Below are positions 1 to 12,397 of a stretch of DNA of 64,000 nucleotides, in pieces. Location of the stretch: positions 4,452,001 to 4,516,000 of the forward strand of contig NC_134036.1 in the NCBI RefSeq assembly GCF_964204645.1, given 5' to 3'. The translations under genes and the position numbers were made by a program. Source of the stretch: Tubulanus polymorphus (taxonomy: Eukaryota > Nemertea > Palaeonemertea > Tubulaniformes > Tubulanidae). Each line of letters starts with the position of its first letter. The stretch's first letter is position 1. The notes under the pieces were generated by a model. It worked only from the letters and a program-made list of their open reading frames with translations. It was not told the origin of the DNA and made no database searches.

Positions 1-1884
1 CGCATAGATATAAGCTATTGTGGTGTCTAGTTTGATTTGCGTGAATAATTGATGGCAGCCATCTTCTAACTAAAGCATTTGCACACGGGAAGTTTTTCCC
101 TGAGGTTCCGTGAAATATTAGTAAAATTTTAGTAATAGAATAGAATTCAAATTAGCATACGATGACGTATGGAAATTATTTCGTAGCCGACATATAAGTA
201 GTAGGGTTTACTTATCAATTTCTCATGTCATATACAAGTTATATGGAAAGCGTTCACTCGATAAACGATATCGATATCACGATCATCCGGAATTCGGTTG
301 GCGCCGTTCAACTCTCAACTCGAATCTTCCAATTCCGGTGAATGTTTCGAGAATGCATCTGCATGAGATTGGTCTTTCGACCATCATCGATCGGAGAATA
401 TTGCAATTCATTTTGCGGTTCTACTATTTCGTTTTGACGCTACAAACGCGCCGGACCTAGATTGATTTCATTCTTACATTTCCGATGTTAAAAATCTGGG
501 GCGCTAACAGCGATTTCCTAACAGTGTGGTATATGGTCGGTTAGGGCCACTGTTAGTCAAATCCTCACCGAGAATTAAGCACTTGAGCAATAAAGCCAAT
601 CTAATAACTCAAGACCAGTCTAAGCACATTATGGTTCTTTGGTCAAACTAACAACTGAGGACCAGCGCATTTCGGTTATATACCCGAGCTACCGGTCTGG
701 GATCAGTCAGAAAACGTGTTGATTCTTCATTCAATCTAAAAGCAGTGGTCTAAATACGCGTTCGTTATATAACCAATCTAACAACATAATATGACCATAT
801 TACATATTACTAAAAAAATACATATATCATATTATATTATTACGTAATATGAGCATAGTATGTCATATTATGACCGGTCTAATCCTGCGTTGGTTCTATA
901 CCGAATCCAACAAAAAGGTCAATTTACGATTCATTCAATAGATTATTCATAAGATCTAAAAAGAAAAAAAAGAATATTTCCATGTTGCCGTATACGAACA
1001 ACTCAATACCGCCTAAACGAATTTCCGTGTAAAACCGTCAACATTGTGGGAACTTTATCTATACACCATACATAAAAAAAACCCAAAATATTGACGAAAT
1101 GATAATCATTATGGAATTCGTTTGCCTGGCGTTTTGGAAAGATGGCTTCTTTCCATCTTCGCAGAGAACTACGACTCATCAGTGTAAACTGATCTCAACA
1201 TCGATGCGTAACCTACATAGAACGAAGGTAAACTTTGAAGCCGCATCGGTTGAGCTGAAACCAGGAAATTGAATTCGGCGCCCCACTGACGGCCTTGATC
1301 TTCCAAAGCCGGTGCGAAAAAAGACGAGAAAACAGCGACGACTCGAAACTGAATTAAACACGGGCAGAGAAGCAGACACCAGTTCGAAGCGAAAATGAAA
1401 CACTTCGAGTTCGCGTCGAAAGTCTCAGTAGGCGCGGACAACGCGACGGAACGGAAAATATATATCGGACGACGGCGCGGACCTCGCGAACAGCGAGGCG
1501 ATTGATTGACGCGAGGCTTTCGCTTTGAAGCGTTCGACGAATTCGGACGCGTCGTCAGAGACGCTAACTGATCAAGGGCGACCGGTTCCTAGCCCTGTCT
1601 TTACTTTGATCGCGGCGCAAAAACGCAAACATCGATGCGCTAGCGAAAAAAGAAACCTTTTCGTCCGTTTTTCGAAGCGGGTCCTTGAGAATATTCGAGA
1701 ATCGCTTTACCTTTCTGATTCATCGGAGGCGTTTACTCGAAAACGGGTTAGCTGTTTTAATGAGGCGCGCCGACGAACAGGCCACGCCCCTAATCTTTTG
1801 TCGCTTATATACGACATACGCTCGTAGATTCACGATTGACAGGTATGACTCAGCGACTCGATATTTCACAACAAATTTTCTTTA
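1..1884. other. Non-coding stretch, no gene seen
   Basis: Only short ORFs without recognisable domains are present. Positions 790-875 are AT-rich with small dyads built on TATTACGTAATA. The part from about 1260 to 1680 is CpG-rich. No splice-bounded coding segment could be supported. Confidence 0.6.
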
Positions 1885-2170
1885 ACAAGTTCAACGATTC
1901 GGTAACATTATGATTAGTTAATAATGACGACCTTCTCATTCTCGATAACTTCAACGATTCAGTAAAATTACGGTTAGTTACTAATGACGACCTTCTCATT
2001 CTCGATAACTTCAACGATTCAGTAAAATTATGATTAGTTACTAATGGCGACCTTCTCTTAGTTACTTATGACAACATTCTCATTCTCGATAACTTCAACG
2101 ATTCAGTAAAATTATAATAATTAGTTACTAATGACGACCTTCTCGTTCTAAATAACTTCAACAAGTCAAA
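1885..2170 (+). repeat. 60-bp minisatellite, locus 1
   Basis: About four to five copies of a 60-bp unit containing TTCAACGATTCAGTAAAATT, then TTAGTTACTAATGACGACC and TTCTCATTCTCGATAAC. One copy is interrupted near 2050-2090. The same unit occurs in reverse complement at 28925-29440, so the family has spread within the window and is not a purely local expansion. Confidence 0.9.
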
Positions 2171-5003
2171 ACAATTTTGAAGCTCACCCGAGCTAAATCA
2201 TCACGACAATCAAATTCCACTCATCATCTTCTGAAATTCGTGATCCTAGTTTTTAATTTCGACTTAGAGCCTTAATTGAGGATGAAATAACCATGACAAA
2301 TCAACACCTTTTCTAACATCTTATATTAGCGGTATGGTTTTTCTGACCGACTGGTTTGGAGCTCGGCTATCAATTTGTACTGATGCCTTTATACTGTATA
2401 GCCCACCGCCGTGCTACTATATACATTTGCACTAGACGGATAAACGCTTATTTCAATTCGCGCGGCCTGACGCATCAATTTGTCCGATCAATCGGATATG
2501 ATCGACTTGTAAAAATGATTGACTATATTTATCTTAACATAAATCAAACTGTCACGTATAGCGCCGCCGCCGCCGACACCGGCACCGGCGCGATCGTGCA
2601 GCAGCGGCAGTAGAGAGCTGGCGAGAGAACGATACACGCGACGTGGCCGCGATCCATTTAGTAATAACTGCCGATTGAAACTGGTAATCGCGTAATTGGA
2701 AATGAGTATCAATTTATCTCCGAGTATTAAGGATATATAGTATATAATATATCACCCTCGCTCGAAACATCGAGGTTTCTACTTTCTAAAAAAGCCAAGC
2801 TTTCAACCTGTTATGCACACTCGGCTCAACAAGCTCCTGGACAACACAGATATCACAATGGTTTCTATAAATTATCACGATGCGGGCCTTCCCATATAAC
2901 GATCAGTTTTTTTCTGCAATTTTCTAGAAAGTTTGCTACACCCCCTTTAATTTCCGAAGCTAGTTTTTCTTGATTCAGTCATTATAAACTACACACCCTA
3001 TTTCATTCTATAAGAAGCATGTGTTCGTATAATAAATCATGTTATGTTACATGTGTATTACAGGCGTGTGCCGAGAGGGTTGGGGGGGGGGGGTAGCGCA
3101 CAAAACCCCCTAAATTTTCAAAAGGGCCCTTTAACGTGCCAGTGCCAAAAAATTCGGATCAAGATTTTTCGAAATAATGATGTTTTTTTTTCTTGAAAAT
3201 GAAAAGCAATTCCATTCTAAATTGATTTATTCAGGTACCCGGGCACTTCATACTCTAAAGAGCTGCCCTTTTGTAATAAGAAAGTGCCTTTTTTAACGGT
3301 GAAAATGTGCCTTTATTCTTGTTATTCTTGGAATAGAACAGCCCTCGAAAAAGCTCGGCACGGGCCTGTCTTCATATCATTAGGAGAAACCCCCAATATC
3401 AATTTTTAAACAACTGTGACTATTTATTTTCTTAAGTTGCTTCAGAATTCGACGGTATATTCACTTCGTACAAAGTAGTTGCGATTAAATGGAATGAATG
3501 AATCGGAGTTACTCGGCGCGAGTTTTACTACTACGACTACAAATACGCTCGCTACGTCAATCGCGCGGTCTGAACGAGAATCGTGACCCGAATCGAAATA
3601 CGGTAATAAACAATACCGCTCGTACCGGTGCAGCCCGAAATAACCGCCGTCTCGCAGATATACACGCATAAAATTAGACGTCCTTCACCGAGTACCGGAA
3701 CGGCTTTCCCGAAACGCGAACGCTGGCTGAAGCGTCGATGAATCAAAGTTTAATGTAATTTTTAAAGGGCAACTTTTGTGCGCCTATATACGGAAGCTTC
3801 TGTTGAGGGTGAACTCGACTTAATTACGTAAACGCAAGAACGGTATAGATTGATATCATACATTTATATCATAAACTTATTTTATATTTTATTATAAATG
3901 TTTTGTAGCTTATGTCACAAGAGATGTCACAGTAGCTTATGTCACAGGAGATTGTAGCTTATGTCACAGGATGTCACAAAACGATTATCAAGTTCGCTGC
4001 TGTGACGAGGTTCCGCTGTAGTGAGTCAAACTTAAACGATGCACGTTTTTCGGCGAAACTACGATTTTACATTATATTTTTCTATTTCGCATCGAAGATA
4101 AATGGACGAGCAGAAAAATAAGACGAAGAACGGGGAAGAGAAAGTATAGATAAAAAGAGAGATGAACTCCCGAGTTGTATGGATGATAACCGACGAAGCC
4201 ATTAGTTCAACACGCGACGCGCTTGTACACTTCAAACGCGGCAGCTTCGATCGCGTCGAAAGACCTCGCTCGTAATAGCGCGTCGTCCCGGACCGACGAC
4301 TCGTTTTTTACATCGGCCGAAATGTGCGCCATTTCCCACGACGAGATTCGCTCGATGCGACATCGACGACGGCGCGCTTTGTTCTCGTTCCGAGACGACG
4401 GCGAAACAAGGTAAGCCCATTTCGCGGCGGCTGCGCGCGCCCGCGCACGAGCAACGAGCGGTCGATACCCACTCGCGCGAGCGCGCGGCTATCGGCGACC
4501 GAAACGGCGAGCCGGCGAGCGCAATGCTCTTAAGACGACCAACTAGGGCCGTGTTTTCGAAATGCGTAACGACCGTCGAAACACGAAATGTACATTTCGC
4601 ATTCCTTTAATGTGTAATTCGATTTGTTGTCGTCGATGCGTCGTCGTTTTGGCCGAATCGATGCCTTTTGCGGCGGTTGGAACTTTTTCCCGGGTACAAT
4701 ACTCGGCCCGAGAGAGCACTAAGATATCATTCGATTTAGAAAACAAACCCCTTTTTCTACAGAGAGCCGTTCTATGCATGTTACGTGACAATCATTCACC
4801 CGGAATTAGTGACTCAGCTAAAACAGCCGGGCAAATGGGCACTCAAGAAGTTAGATGGATTCTTTTCAAGTCTCACACAAGTCCCCTGGACCAGCCCCTT
4901 TGAGAACGTATTACCAGTTGCCACGGTTGACGTCATAGGGTGAAACAAGCAGTCAGCCATCTTTAGTATGGATCGAAAACCATTTTACCTTTATTTCAGA
5001 TGT
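2171..5003. other. Non-coding stretch with weak ORFs only
   Basis: No recognisable gene. A homopolymer G run lies near 3083-3092. An open frame at 4223-4411 ends exactly at a strong donor-like AAG|GTAAGC, so a 5' exon is possible, but its predicted peptide (Arg/Ser/Asp-rich) is not recognised and no promoter is clear. Confidence 0.5.
3907..3980 (+). repeat. Short direct repeat (TAGCTTATGTCACA)
   Basis: Three close copies of TAGCTTATGTCACA are interleaved with GATGTCACA. This is a small local duplication with no coding meaning seen. Confidence 0.75.
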
Positions 5004-5202
5004 AAGCCCAACGCACATGGCAAAACATTTGTTTAGCCGAAACAGAAACACATTTTTCAGAAAAAGTTTTTTGCTCGTGAAAACGTTTTTCAGTTCGGTG
5101 TTTTTTTGTTTTGCCTCCCCCGCACAGGGCATAACAAAAAACATCGAAAACGTTTTTTCACTATGAAAAAACGTTTTTTTCGGTGCCGTGTGCGTTGGGC
5201 TT
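5004..5202. mobile_element. Fold-back MITE, about 199 bp
   Basis: The left end AAGCCCAACGCACATGGC and the right end GCCGTGTGCGTTGGGCTT are inverted repeats with one mismatch over 18 bp. The interior is rich in AAAACGTTTTT and complementary runs, so much of the element can fold back. No transposase is encoded. A clear target-site duplication could not be read by eye, so the superfamily is not assigned. Confidence 0.75.
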
Positions 5203-8024
5203 TACCGGAACAAATACGATAGCGATGTCAGCCTTTTCCCTGCAGTGTGTGCGAGTACAGCACACTCACACACGCACGCCCGATGCCACGGCGGCTCGAT
5301 GCCACTGATCGCTGCTCGTTTTCGGAGCCAGAGGGATCAACAAATCCTTTCTCGACTCGTCGACGACGAAACGAACAACCGACGACGTCGACGACGACGA
5401 CGACGACACAAAAACGGATAATCCTCCGTCGTAACCATGACAACCGGCAAAAGAACAATACGGGTATTACGGTAAGCCGGGCTATTGCGCTCGGGTTCGT
5501 TCGTTCCGTGTACACCGAGACGACGACCGGAAAAAATCGCCGACAACGACGACGACGACGACAATGGCGAGTGAAAGGTTACGTACAGTTTACCATACGA
5601 TCTCGGAAACTTCTATTCATCGGCGATGAATGAAAAGATAACTTCGACGTAGAAAAGAAAGTTTTTTTGACGACGAAGTCGGTTCGGTATCCGGTTATCG
5701 TTTTTTTTTTTTTGTCAAGATGTTGGTACCAAATTTGCGCCCCCGATACTGCGCCTTCTACACTCGAAGACGGTGTCTCCAACTAGCGCTCGAATATCAT
5801 TTGACTGGTCGCCGGTCTCTTCCTTCTATTCTGACCGCGAAAGCAGGTGGCGCAGAATTGGACTGGCGACCAGTCTATCACACCATCAGGCGGATTTCAA
5901 TTCAACTCAACTGAAAAGACCATTCGTTGTATTAAAAGTCCTTACGGTCTGAGGCCAGTGTATATAAGATGAATAAAGCATATCAAAAATGATAGCATAC
6001 AAATCAAGCTGATAAGTGATATGATCGCAAGGAACCCCTTTTTTATCAAGAATCCAATCCGACCCGCATTCGAAAAAAATTACTATGACGTAAGCACGCG
6101 CACGACCTCTAAACCGTCGCCGAGAGACTATCGAAAATAAAGTACTAGCGTTTCCTTTTTCGTTTTTGTTTCTCAGTTGCCGTTTTGATGTTCAATCCGC
6201 TTTTTTCTCATTTCGTCGTCGTCGTCGTCGTTCATCTGAGCTTCGTCGTCTCTTGTGTCTCCGTTCCGGTGTAATCCCCCCGTCTGTTCCAGGGCTCGCC
6301 GTCGCTTTCTTCATCGGAGACGACTCGTCGTCGACGATACGGGCAGAACTTACCGTCGTCGACTATGAGGAGAACAATACGCCCGATCGGGTTGCTCGAC
6401 TCCGGTTACCGCGCGCCTGATCGCTAGCGCGCCGCGCGCGCACGGCGGCGATCCGGTTACTGCCGATGCGCCCGCGATTCCCTTGAAAAGCGCGTAGGCG
6501 CGCCGCGAACTGTTCTATCCGATATACTTTTTTTTTGAAATCTTATATTCTCCGCAAACTCCCCCCGAACCCCACTTTAATCCGAGGAGAATGAGATGAT
6601 GGATTTTTTTTTAGACGAATATGGCGAAATCGGAACGGACGGAAGGCTCCGATAAAAGTGTATACTTGGTAGAATATATAGAAATACCTCCTTCAAATTG
6701 TTAATCGACATAAGAATGTTGAAAACTGGTTAACGTAAAAAGCTGATGGTAAATAATTTTATGTCGACTTAAAAACAATTTGTCTCGGAAACTACTCCAA
6801 ATAAGAAGTTGCAAGTAGTTAGCTTAATATTAAGATATTTCGTTTAACTTGTAATATTTAGTGGAAATAAATATATTATATCAAATTATCTAAACATCAG
6901 TTCTTGCACCGCAGGAATTCAAAGAAATTGCATGTGTAAGATGTTAAAAATCGAGGGGTTTAGACAATCGATGACTATTAAGTCGTGGGGCACCGTGAGG
7001 TTGAAGTGAGTGGAATGTGGAAACGGTGTAACGCCATTTAGAGGGCGCGTCGAGTGACACGACGCCGAAGAGCTAGGTATTTTGAGACAGTATCGTCGAG
7101 CGAAAAGGGCGGAAATTCAGTACCCAACATCGGTAACCGGATATACCGAAACGACTTCAACGTTAAACTTTCTACTTTACGTCAAAGTTTTCTAGTTAGA
7201 GTTGAGCAGGTATGACAACTATTTACATTGTCGTATGCAGGTCAAGCCCGCATTAAAAATAAAACACAACTTATTTTGCCTATCCGTACATCATAGTCTT
7301 TCTTGATAAGGCTGAATATTGACATCGGCGAAATCGACCGTACAATGCTGTAGAAATATATACGCCTTTTTTCACTTACGAAATTCTTAACGGTTTCGAT
7401 TCTGCAGTGGTTCAACATATCATAAGACCGCCCGAAAAAATCTTAAATGTCAGTTTGTCAGCTAATAGGGTAAGCCGTCCTGAATGAATTGGATTTTTCC
7501 TTCACTGTTATACGTATTAGCGTTGACGGGTACGCGCGACCTAAACCGCAGCGATGAAAGCAGTCACCGCCGCACCTGAGCACCGGCATCGAGAAAAATA
7601 ACCTCATACTTTGAATTAGAAACTCAAAGCCACATTTCAAACGGATATTTCATCTCGTCTGGCGTTCGTTAATTTCGAAAAGACGAAAACGTTTCAAAGG
7701 GTCTTCGGGTCTTCAGAAAAGTTCGCATGCCACAGCGCGCGCTGGACAGCCGCGCCGACTCAAACGCGAACGTTTTCGTTTCATGGATGAAAGAGAACGC
7801 GAAACAAAGTCGGATTCGAACCTAATTAGGCTAACCGGCGATGAACCAGTCGCCGACGTCTGGAAACCAGTCGCGACGTCGGCGTTTTTTAAGTTTCCTT
7901 TCGGAGAAAAATTGAAAGCGCTTCAAAGAAAATAATAATGCTAGTTACCATTAAGCAGGGGTGGAACGAATTGAAAAGGAATGAATGGACACATTAGCTG
8001 AAAGATTTGTCTAAATGGTGATTA
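5203..8024. other. Non-coding stretch with (CGA)n/(TCG)n runs
   Basis: Trinucleotide runs at about 5376-5408, 5548-5564 and 6210-6232 create Arg- or Ser-rich spurious frames. A good minus-strand donor-like sequence (GACG|GTAAGTTC) lies at about 6345-6355 in a CpG-rich block, but no matching coding exon was recognised. Confidence 0.5.
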
Positions 8025-8625
8025 GTGTATGAATACCACGGTACAGGGGTCAGTTACTGAAAGGTTGTTTAATGTAAACCAGTGTTTAAATACCGCAGTA
8101 CAGGGGTCAGTTACTGAAAGGTTGTTTTATGTAAACCAGTGTTTAAATACCACGGTACAGGGGTCAGTTACTGAAAGGTCGTTTAATGTAAACCAGTGTT
8201 TAAATACCACGGTACAGGGGTCAGTTACTGAAAGGTCGTTTAATGTAAACCAGTGTTTAAATACCGCGGTACAGGGGTCAGTTACTGAAAGGTTGTTTAA
8301 TGTAAACCAGTGTTTAGATACCGCGGTACAGGGATCAGTTACTGAAAGGTTGTTTTATGTAAACCAGTGTTTAAATACCACGGTACAGGGGTCAGTTACT
8401 GAAAGGCTGTTTAATATAAACCATTGTTTAAATACCGCGGTAGGAGTCATTTACTGGAAGGTTGTTTAATGTAAACCAGTGTTTGAATACCGCGGTACAT
8501 GTGTCAGTTTTTGAAAGGTTGTTAAATGTAAACCAGTGTTTAAATACCGAGGTACTGGGGTCAGTTATAGAAATGTTGTTTAATGTAAACCAATGTTTAA
8601 ATACCGCGGTACAGGGACCTTAGAC
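8025..8625 (+). repeat. 57-bp minisatellite, locus 1
   Basis: About eleven copies of a 57-bp unit with key strings GGTACAGGGGTCAGTTACTG and AATGTAAACCAGTGTTTAAA. Spacing is exactly 57 bp for the first seven copies. Because 57 is a multiple of three, one frame stays open for 146 codons at 8029-8469 as a 19-residue repeat. This looks like a by-product, since the last copies carry frame-breaking changes. The same family occurs in the same orientation at 34870-35195. Confidence 0.95.
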
Positions 8626-10779
8626 TATTCTCTCTTGATTTCTATCAAATACTTCAAAACATTTCTATCTCGAGCAAACACGAGTTCGTTACAAATCTAA
8701 CCACGCACGGATCGGCTAATGAAAATTTTTCGAAAGGCGACGCGGCGAAAACGAAAATGAAAATCTATCGATTTCAAGTCGTTCGAGCGATATTCGCGAA
8801 AACCTCGCGCGCGAATGAGTAAGTCGGAGCCACAGATGAATAGAACGGCCGGCGGCATTTTTCGATAAAGCGCAAATATTGGGTGACACTAAAAGCCTTT
8901 TTCTTCCGGCTGAAAGTCGGCAAATACACGTCGATACAAACGACGTCGCTTTCAATATTCGCGTCGACGACCTTCAGCGGTTTTCAGCCGGGCTTCAAAT
9001 CGACGAATAAACGTTGTTTTTTCTTGACGCGCGCGCGCTCAAACAAACCGAACAACGCTTTACTACGCAGTCGTAATAGATTAATTTCTGAGCTTAAATG
9101 ATGCCAATTCTCCGTTTGAAAGACGCCGTGACTGGTTGTACTTTGTCTATATATAGTTACTGATTCTATAAGATTACGCGCTTCCTAGTAGCTTCGTCAT
9201 ATAGTGAACGCGAAATGTCGTTTACCTGACCAAGCTAATCTACGCAGTGAACTACGACGAAAATGCGTGTGTAATTTCCAATCAAAATAGCTAATCTACC
9301 CATTTACGAGTTTATCGATTTGATACCCAGTCGACACGGCTCTTCGCTACAAGGAATTCATTGAAGAAAATCAAAATGGCTTGAACATATATGAAATCAT
9401 ATATTTTCGAACAACCACTGCCGGCAGACTGACTATCGGACGGACGACTGACCAACTGCCTCCCTCCCTATTCCAAAGTATTCCAAATCTATCAATTGGT
9501 ATTCATATTAACTGACAAACAGTTTCGGCATCTTTAAGTACCTCATAGAGGCCAGTATAATAATCATTCATAAAATACTGTATCAGTGCAGTGGCGATAA
9601 TGCGGCAGAGAATCCCACAATAATAACGAAAAATGTAATTATATGTAAAGAATGATTCGTATTCCCGAAGATGACTGTCGAAACGTCGAATAAACTCCTA
9701 CCACAAGGGAACTTTTCTTCTTTAGATTTTAAATTATTGTCTCGTTGTTGTTGTAGGGAATTTTCTGCCTACTATATTCGGCCTGTATGCTTGCGCTATC
9801 ATCAGTACCCACAAATCCATGATCTTTAATGGAATATCTAGCCTGCACATGAAGACGCCATTAGGCTAAGAAAATTGATACCAACGTGTTTGTCCTTTCT
9901 GCTGAGCTTCGAAATTCACATGGCCGTGCATCTATCTACCCTGTACATTACTTGTTTTTTTTTTTTCAAATCATGATATCAAGCTAACAGTAACAGACCC
10001 GGCAGTCATAGATATGAACTAATTAGAAATTCTTTTAAAGTTTACGAAATGACCCGGCCGATTAGGAGAAACAGGGAATATCGTGAATTTTTTGTCGTAG
10101 ATATCGAATAATTAAGTCTGCTAATATTCAGTCAGAGTTATAGTCGTTTTAGTTCAATAATGCATTTGAACCGCGTTTTAACTTCAACATAAAGAAACGC
10201 CATCGCGATCGTTGACACTATCGCACGCGCGCGCGACGAGGTGCTGGCTGGCAGTCGCTCGGCGTGTGGAAGCCGACTTCAAACGCGAGAGGTGGCATAT
10301 TTAATTAACTGATACGACGCTATTTCTTTTTCGAGACGGTCGTCGCGGCGAAAGAAACATCGTCGCACGACGGGCGCATTGTGCGACGTTTCGTTTGATG
10401 ATTCTTTTTTTAGAAAGATTAGCGACGAATTAGAGACACGTCTCAAGCTCTTGTAGGCTGTGACCGCTGAATATGCGCTGTGGTAGGAAGGAGTCAATGT
10501 GGTTCTGTCCTAGGGGTGCAATGCCTTCTTTGACTGCGGCCTTAATAAATTGCTAGATATATATTATGCGCCCGTTGTCCTTATTTGAAGATAGATTCTA
10601 TAATCACGCAGGGCGAAATTGGAGCAAGTAACGCCACTACTTGGAAGGCCGGTAGGTAAACAAAAAGCATACACCCTACCTAATACGCTTCACCGACACG
10701 AATCAGAGACGCCGTCAACAAAACGCAGTAAACATATCAAGATAAAGATTATTGCAGTCGTGGACTGATATAACACCGT
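8626..10779. other. Non-coding stretch
   Basis: No gene recognised. A GAAACGTCG-type element end lies at 9666-9702 (a GACTGTC mini-hairpin followed by GAAACGTCGAATAAA). Two T-runs and AT-rich sequence fill 9700-10150. Confidence 0.5.
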
Positions 10780-10962
10780 AAACTTCATCTGTACTTCGAT
10801 TTCCGATTTCAAAATCACCCCCCCCCCCCCGTTTCGCACCCGGCAGGTGTGGTGTGTTTGTAAGGGACACGCAATCAAAAAAGAAAAAAGATCAAACGAA
10901 ATCTACCAACTAAATAAATAACAGGGGCAATCAACCCCTATTTCAAGATGAAAAAAAAACAT
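10780..10962 (+). mobile_element. Interspersed repeat family B, copy 1
   Basis: One of six copies of a ~180-bp element. Shared landmarks are CTTCGATTTCCGATTTCAAA, a C-run of variable length, CCGGCAGGTGTGGTG, TGTAAGGGACAC, ATCAAACGAAATCTACCAA and a terminal AGGGGCAATC...CCCTATTT that can form a hairpin. It encodes no protein, and no tRNA-like head was seen. It is likely a non-autonomous element. Confidence 0.8.
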
Positions 10963-11960
10963 ATACCGTTAATTTCAATCAATATATAGAGGGCAGCAAC
11001 TTACTGTTTGTCACGATCTCAATACTATTTCCACTAATGGTATTTTCCATCTTCCTGTACGATGGCAATAAACACCTTCCGCATTGTAATGGAACTTATA
11101 TTTCTAATGAGTCATATTTTATCATTCATTGTCCTTTGTAAAGAGGATTTTTACCTGACATTTTTACCTCACCGAATGATCTAAATTATGAAAGTGATCG
11201 ATCTCTATGCAATCACCTAAAAATCTTGCTAATTTTTTTGTAATTGAAATTTATTGAAAATTTCATTCATCTACAGAATAATTTTCCTCAAGTATTTTTT
11301 TTTCAGTGTTTAGTTTAGCGTTTGTTTTAATGTAAGTATATTAGCTACCCTCTGTTAGTTCAGTTTGTTGCTCAAAACATGTCGATAATGTGTTATAGGA
11401 ATTTGTAAATTTTCTAAAGTGTTATTATAATAATGTCTCGTGAAATCCCGTAATGGGTTGAGTGCAAATAAGATTAACAGTTTAATAAAGATGCGCTGAG
11501 TTTAATAGAAAATGTGATACGGATGGGCCGACCGAATCTTCTCGAAAGGAAAGGGCCGAATTCGGACTGTGTTGGATGATATTCAACCTCAGCCGTCGGT
11601 AAAACCCTTTCTAAAAAGGTCATCGACGAATCGTTATCGTCGCACGGGGGGATTATCCGTAAACGCGTGTGCAGACGCGAGCTTTTTAATCATAGATGGC
11701 TCGGCCGATATAATGGAAGCTATAATCCGAGCGGCGTTTTCATAATTCCATCAACCGGAATATCCGTTACAAAACTAAGTAGCATTTCCACCACCGAACG
11801 AAGACTGAAACGGTTGCGGGTTGCTGATGCCCGCACGACCGTCTAATGGTAATTCCCGTTGTTTCCGCGTACAAAATAATGCGGATGACCCTCTATACGG
11901 CAAGTTAAATCGGATGGCGCCGTCGACCACAATCATAGTCGTCCCTGGATCATCCGTCGT
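10963..11960. other. Non-coding stretch, AT-rich
   Basis: AT-rich sequence to about 11500, then CpG-rich sequence. No gene, RNA or repeat recognised. Confidence 0.5.
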
Positions 11961-12397
11961 GCTTTGAACTCGGGATTCGAACCCGATTATGTTGTGAGAC
12001 GCCGCAACACAAAACCTTGCCCCATACTTGACCCGTCATCCGTAGCAGTGGAATTCGAATCCGGTGACATCGCCAGACTCTGCCAGGTTCCCACCTCGCA
12101 GGGATTCGAGACCTGATGGCATCGCGAGACTCTGCCACATTCATCCCTCGCAGGGATTCGAACCTGATGGCATCGTGAGACTCTGCCACGTTCATCCCTC
12201 GCAGGGATTCAAACCTGATGACATCGCGAGACTCCGACACGTTCCTCCTTCACAACAGGGATGCGAACCTGATGGCATCGCGAGACTCCGACACGTTCCT
12301 CCTTCACAACACGGATGCGAACCTTATGGCATCGTGAGACTCTGCCACGCTCATCCCTCGCAGGGATTCGAACCTGATGGCATCGCGAGACTCATAT
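11961..12397 (-). repeat. 51-bp minisatellite with pol III B-box-like motif, locus 1
   Basis: About eight degenerate copies of a ~51-bp unit (some 54 bp). Read on the minus strand, the best copies contain GGCAGAGTCTCGCGATGCC followed by CAGGTTCGAATCCCTGC. GGTTCGAATCC matches the RNA polymerase III B-box/T-arm consensus. The rest of a tRNA (cloverleaf, acceptor stem) is absent. A second array lies at 27296-27795. The frame open across it (12064-12486) is not considered a gene. Confidence 0.85.

Noticed and set aside
4223-4414. Coding first exon ending at AAG|GTAAGC
   Set aside because: The donor is good, but the peptide is unrecognised, the opposite strand has an equal frame, and there is no downstream partner exon. 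Kept only as a remark.
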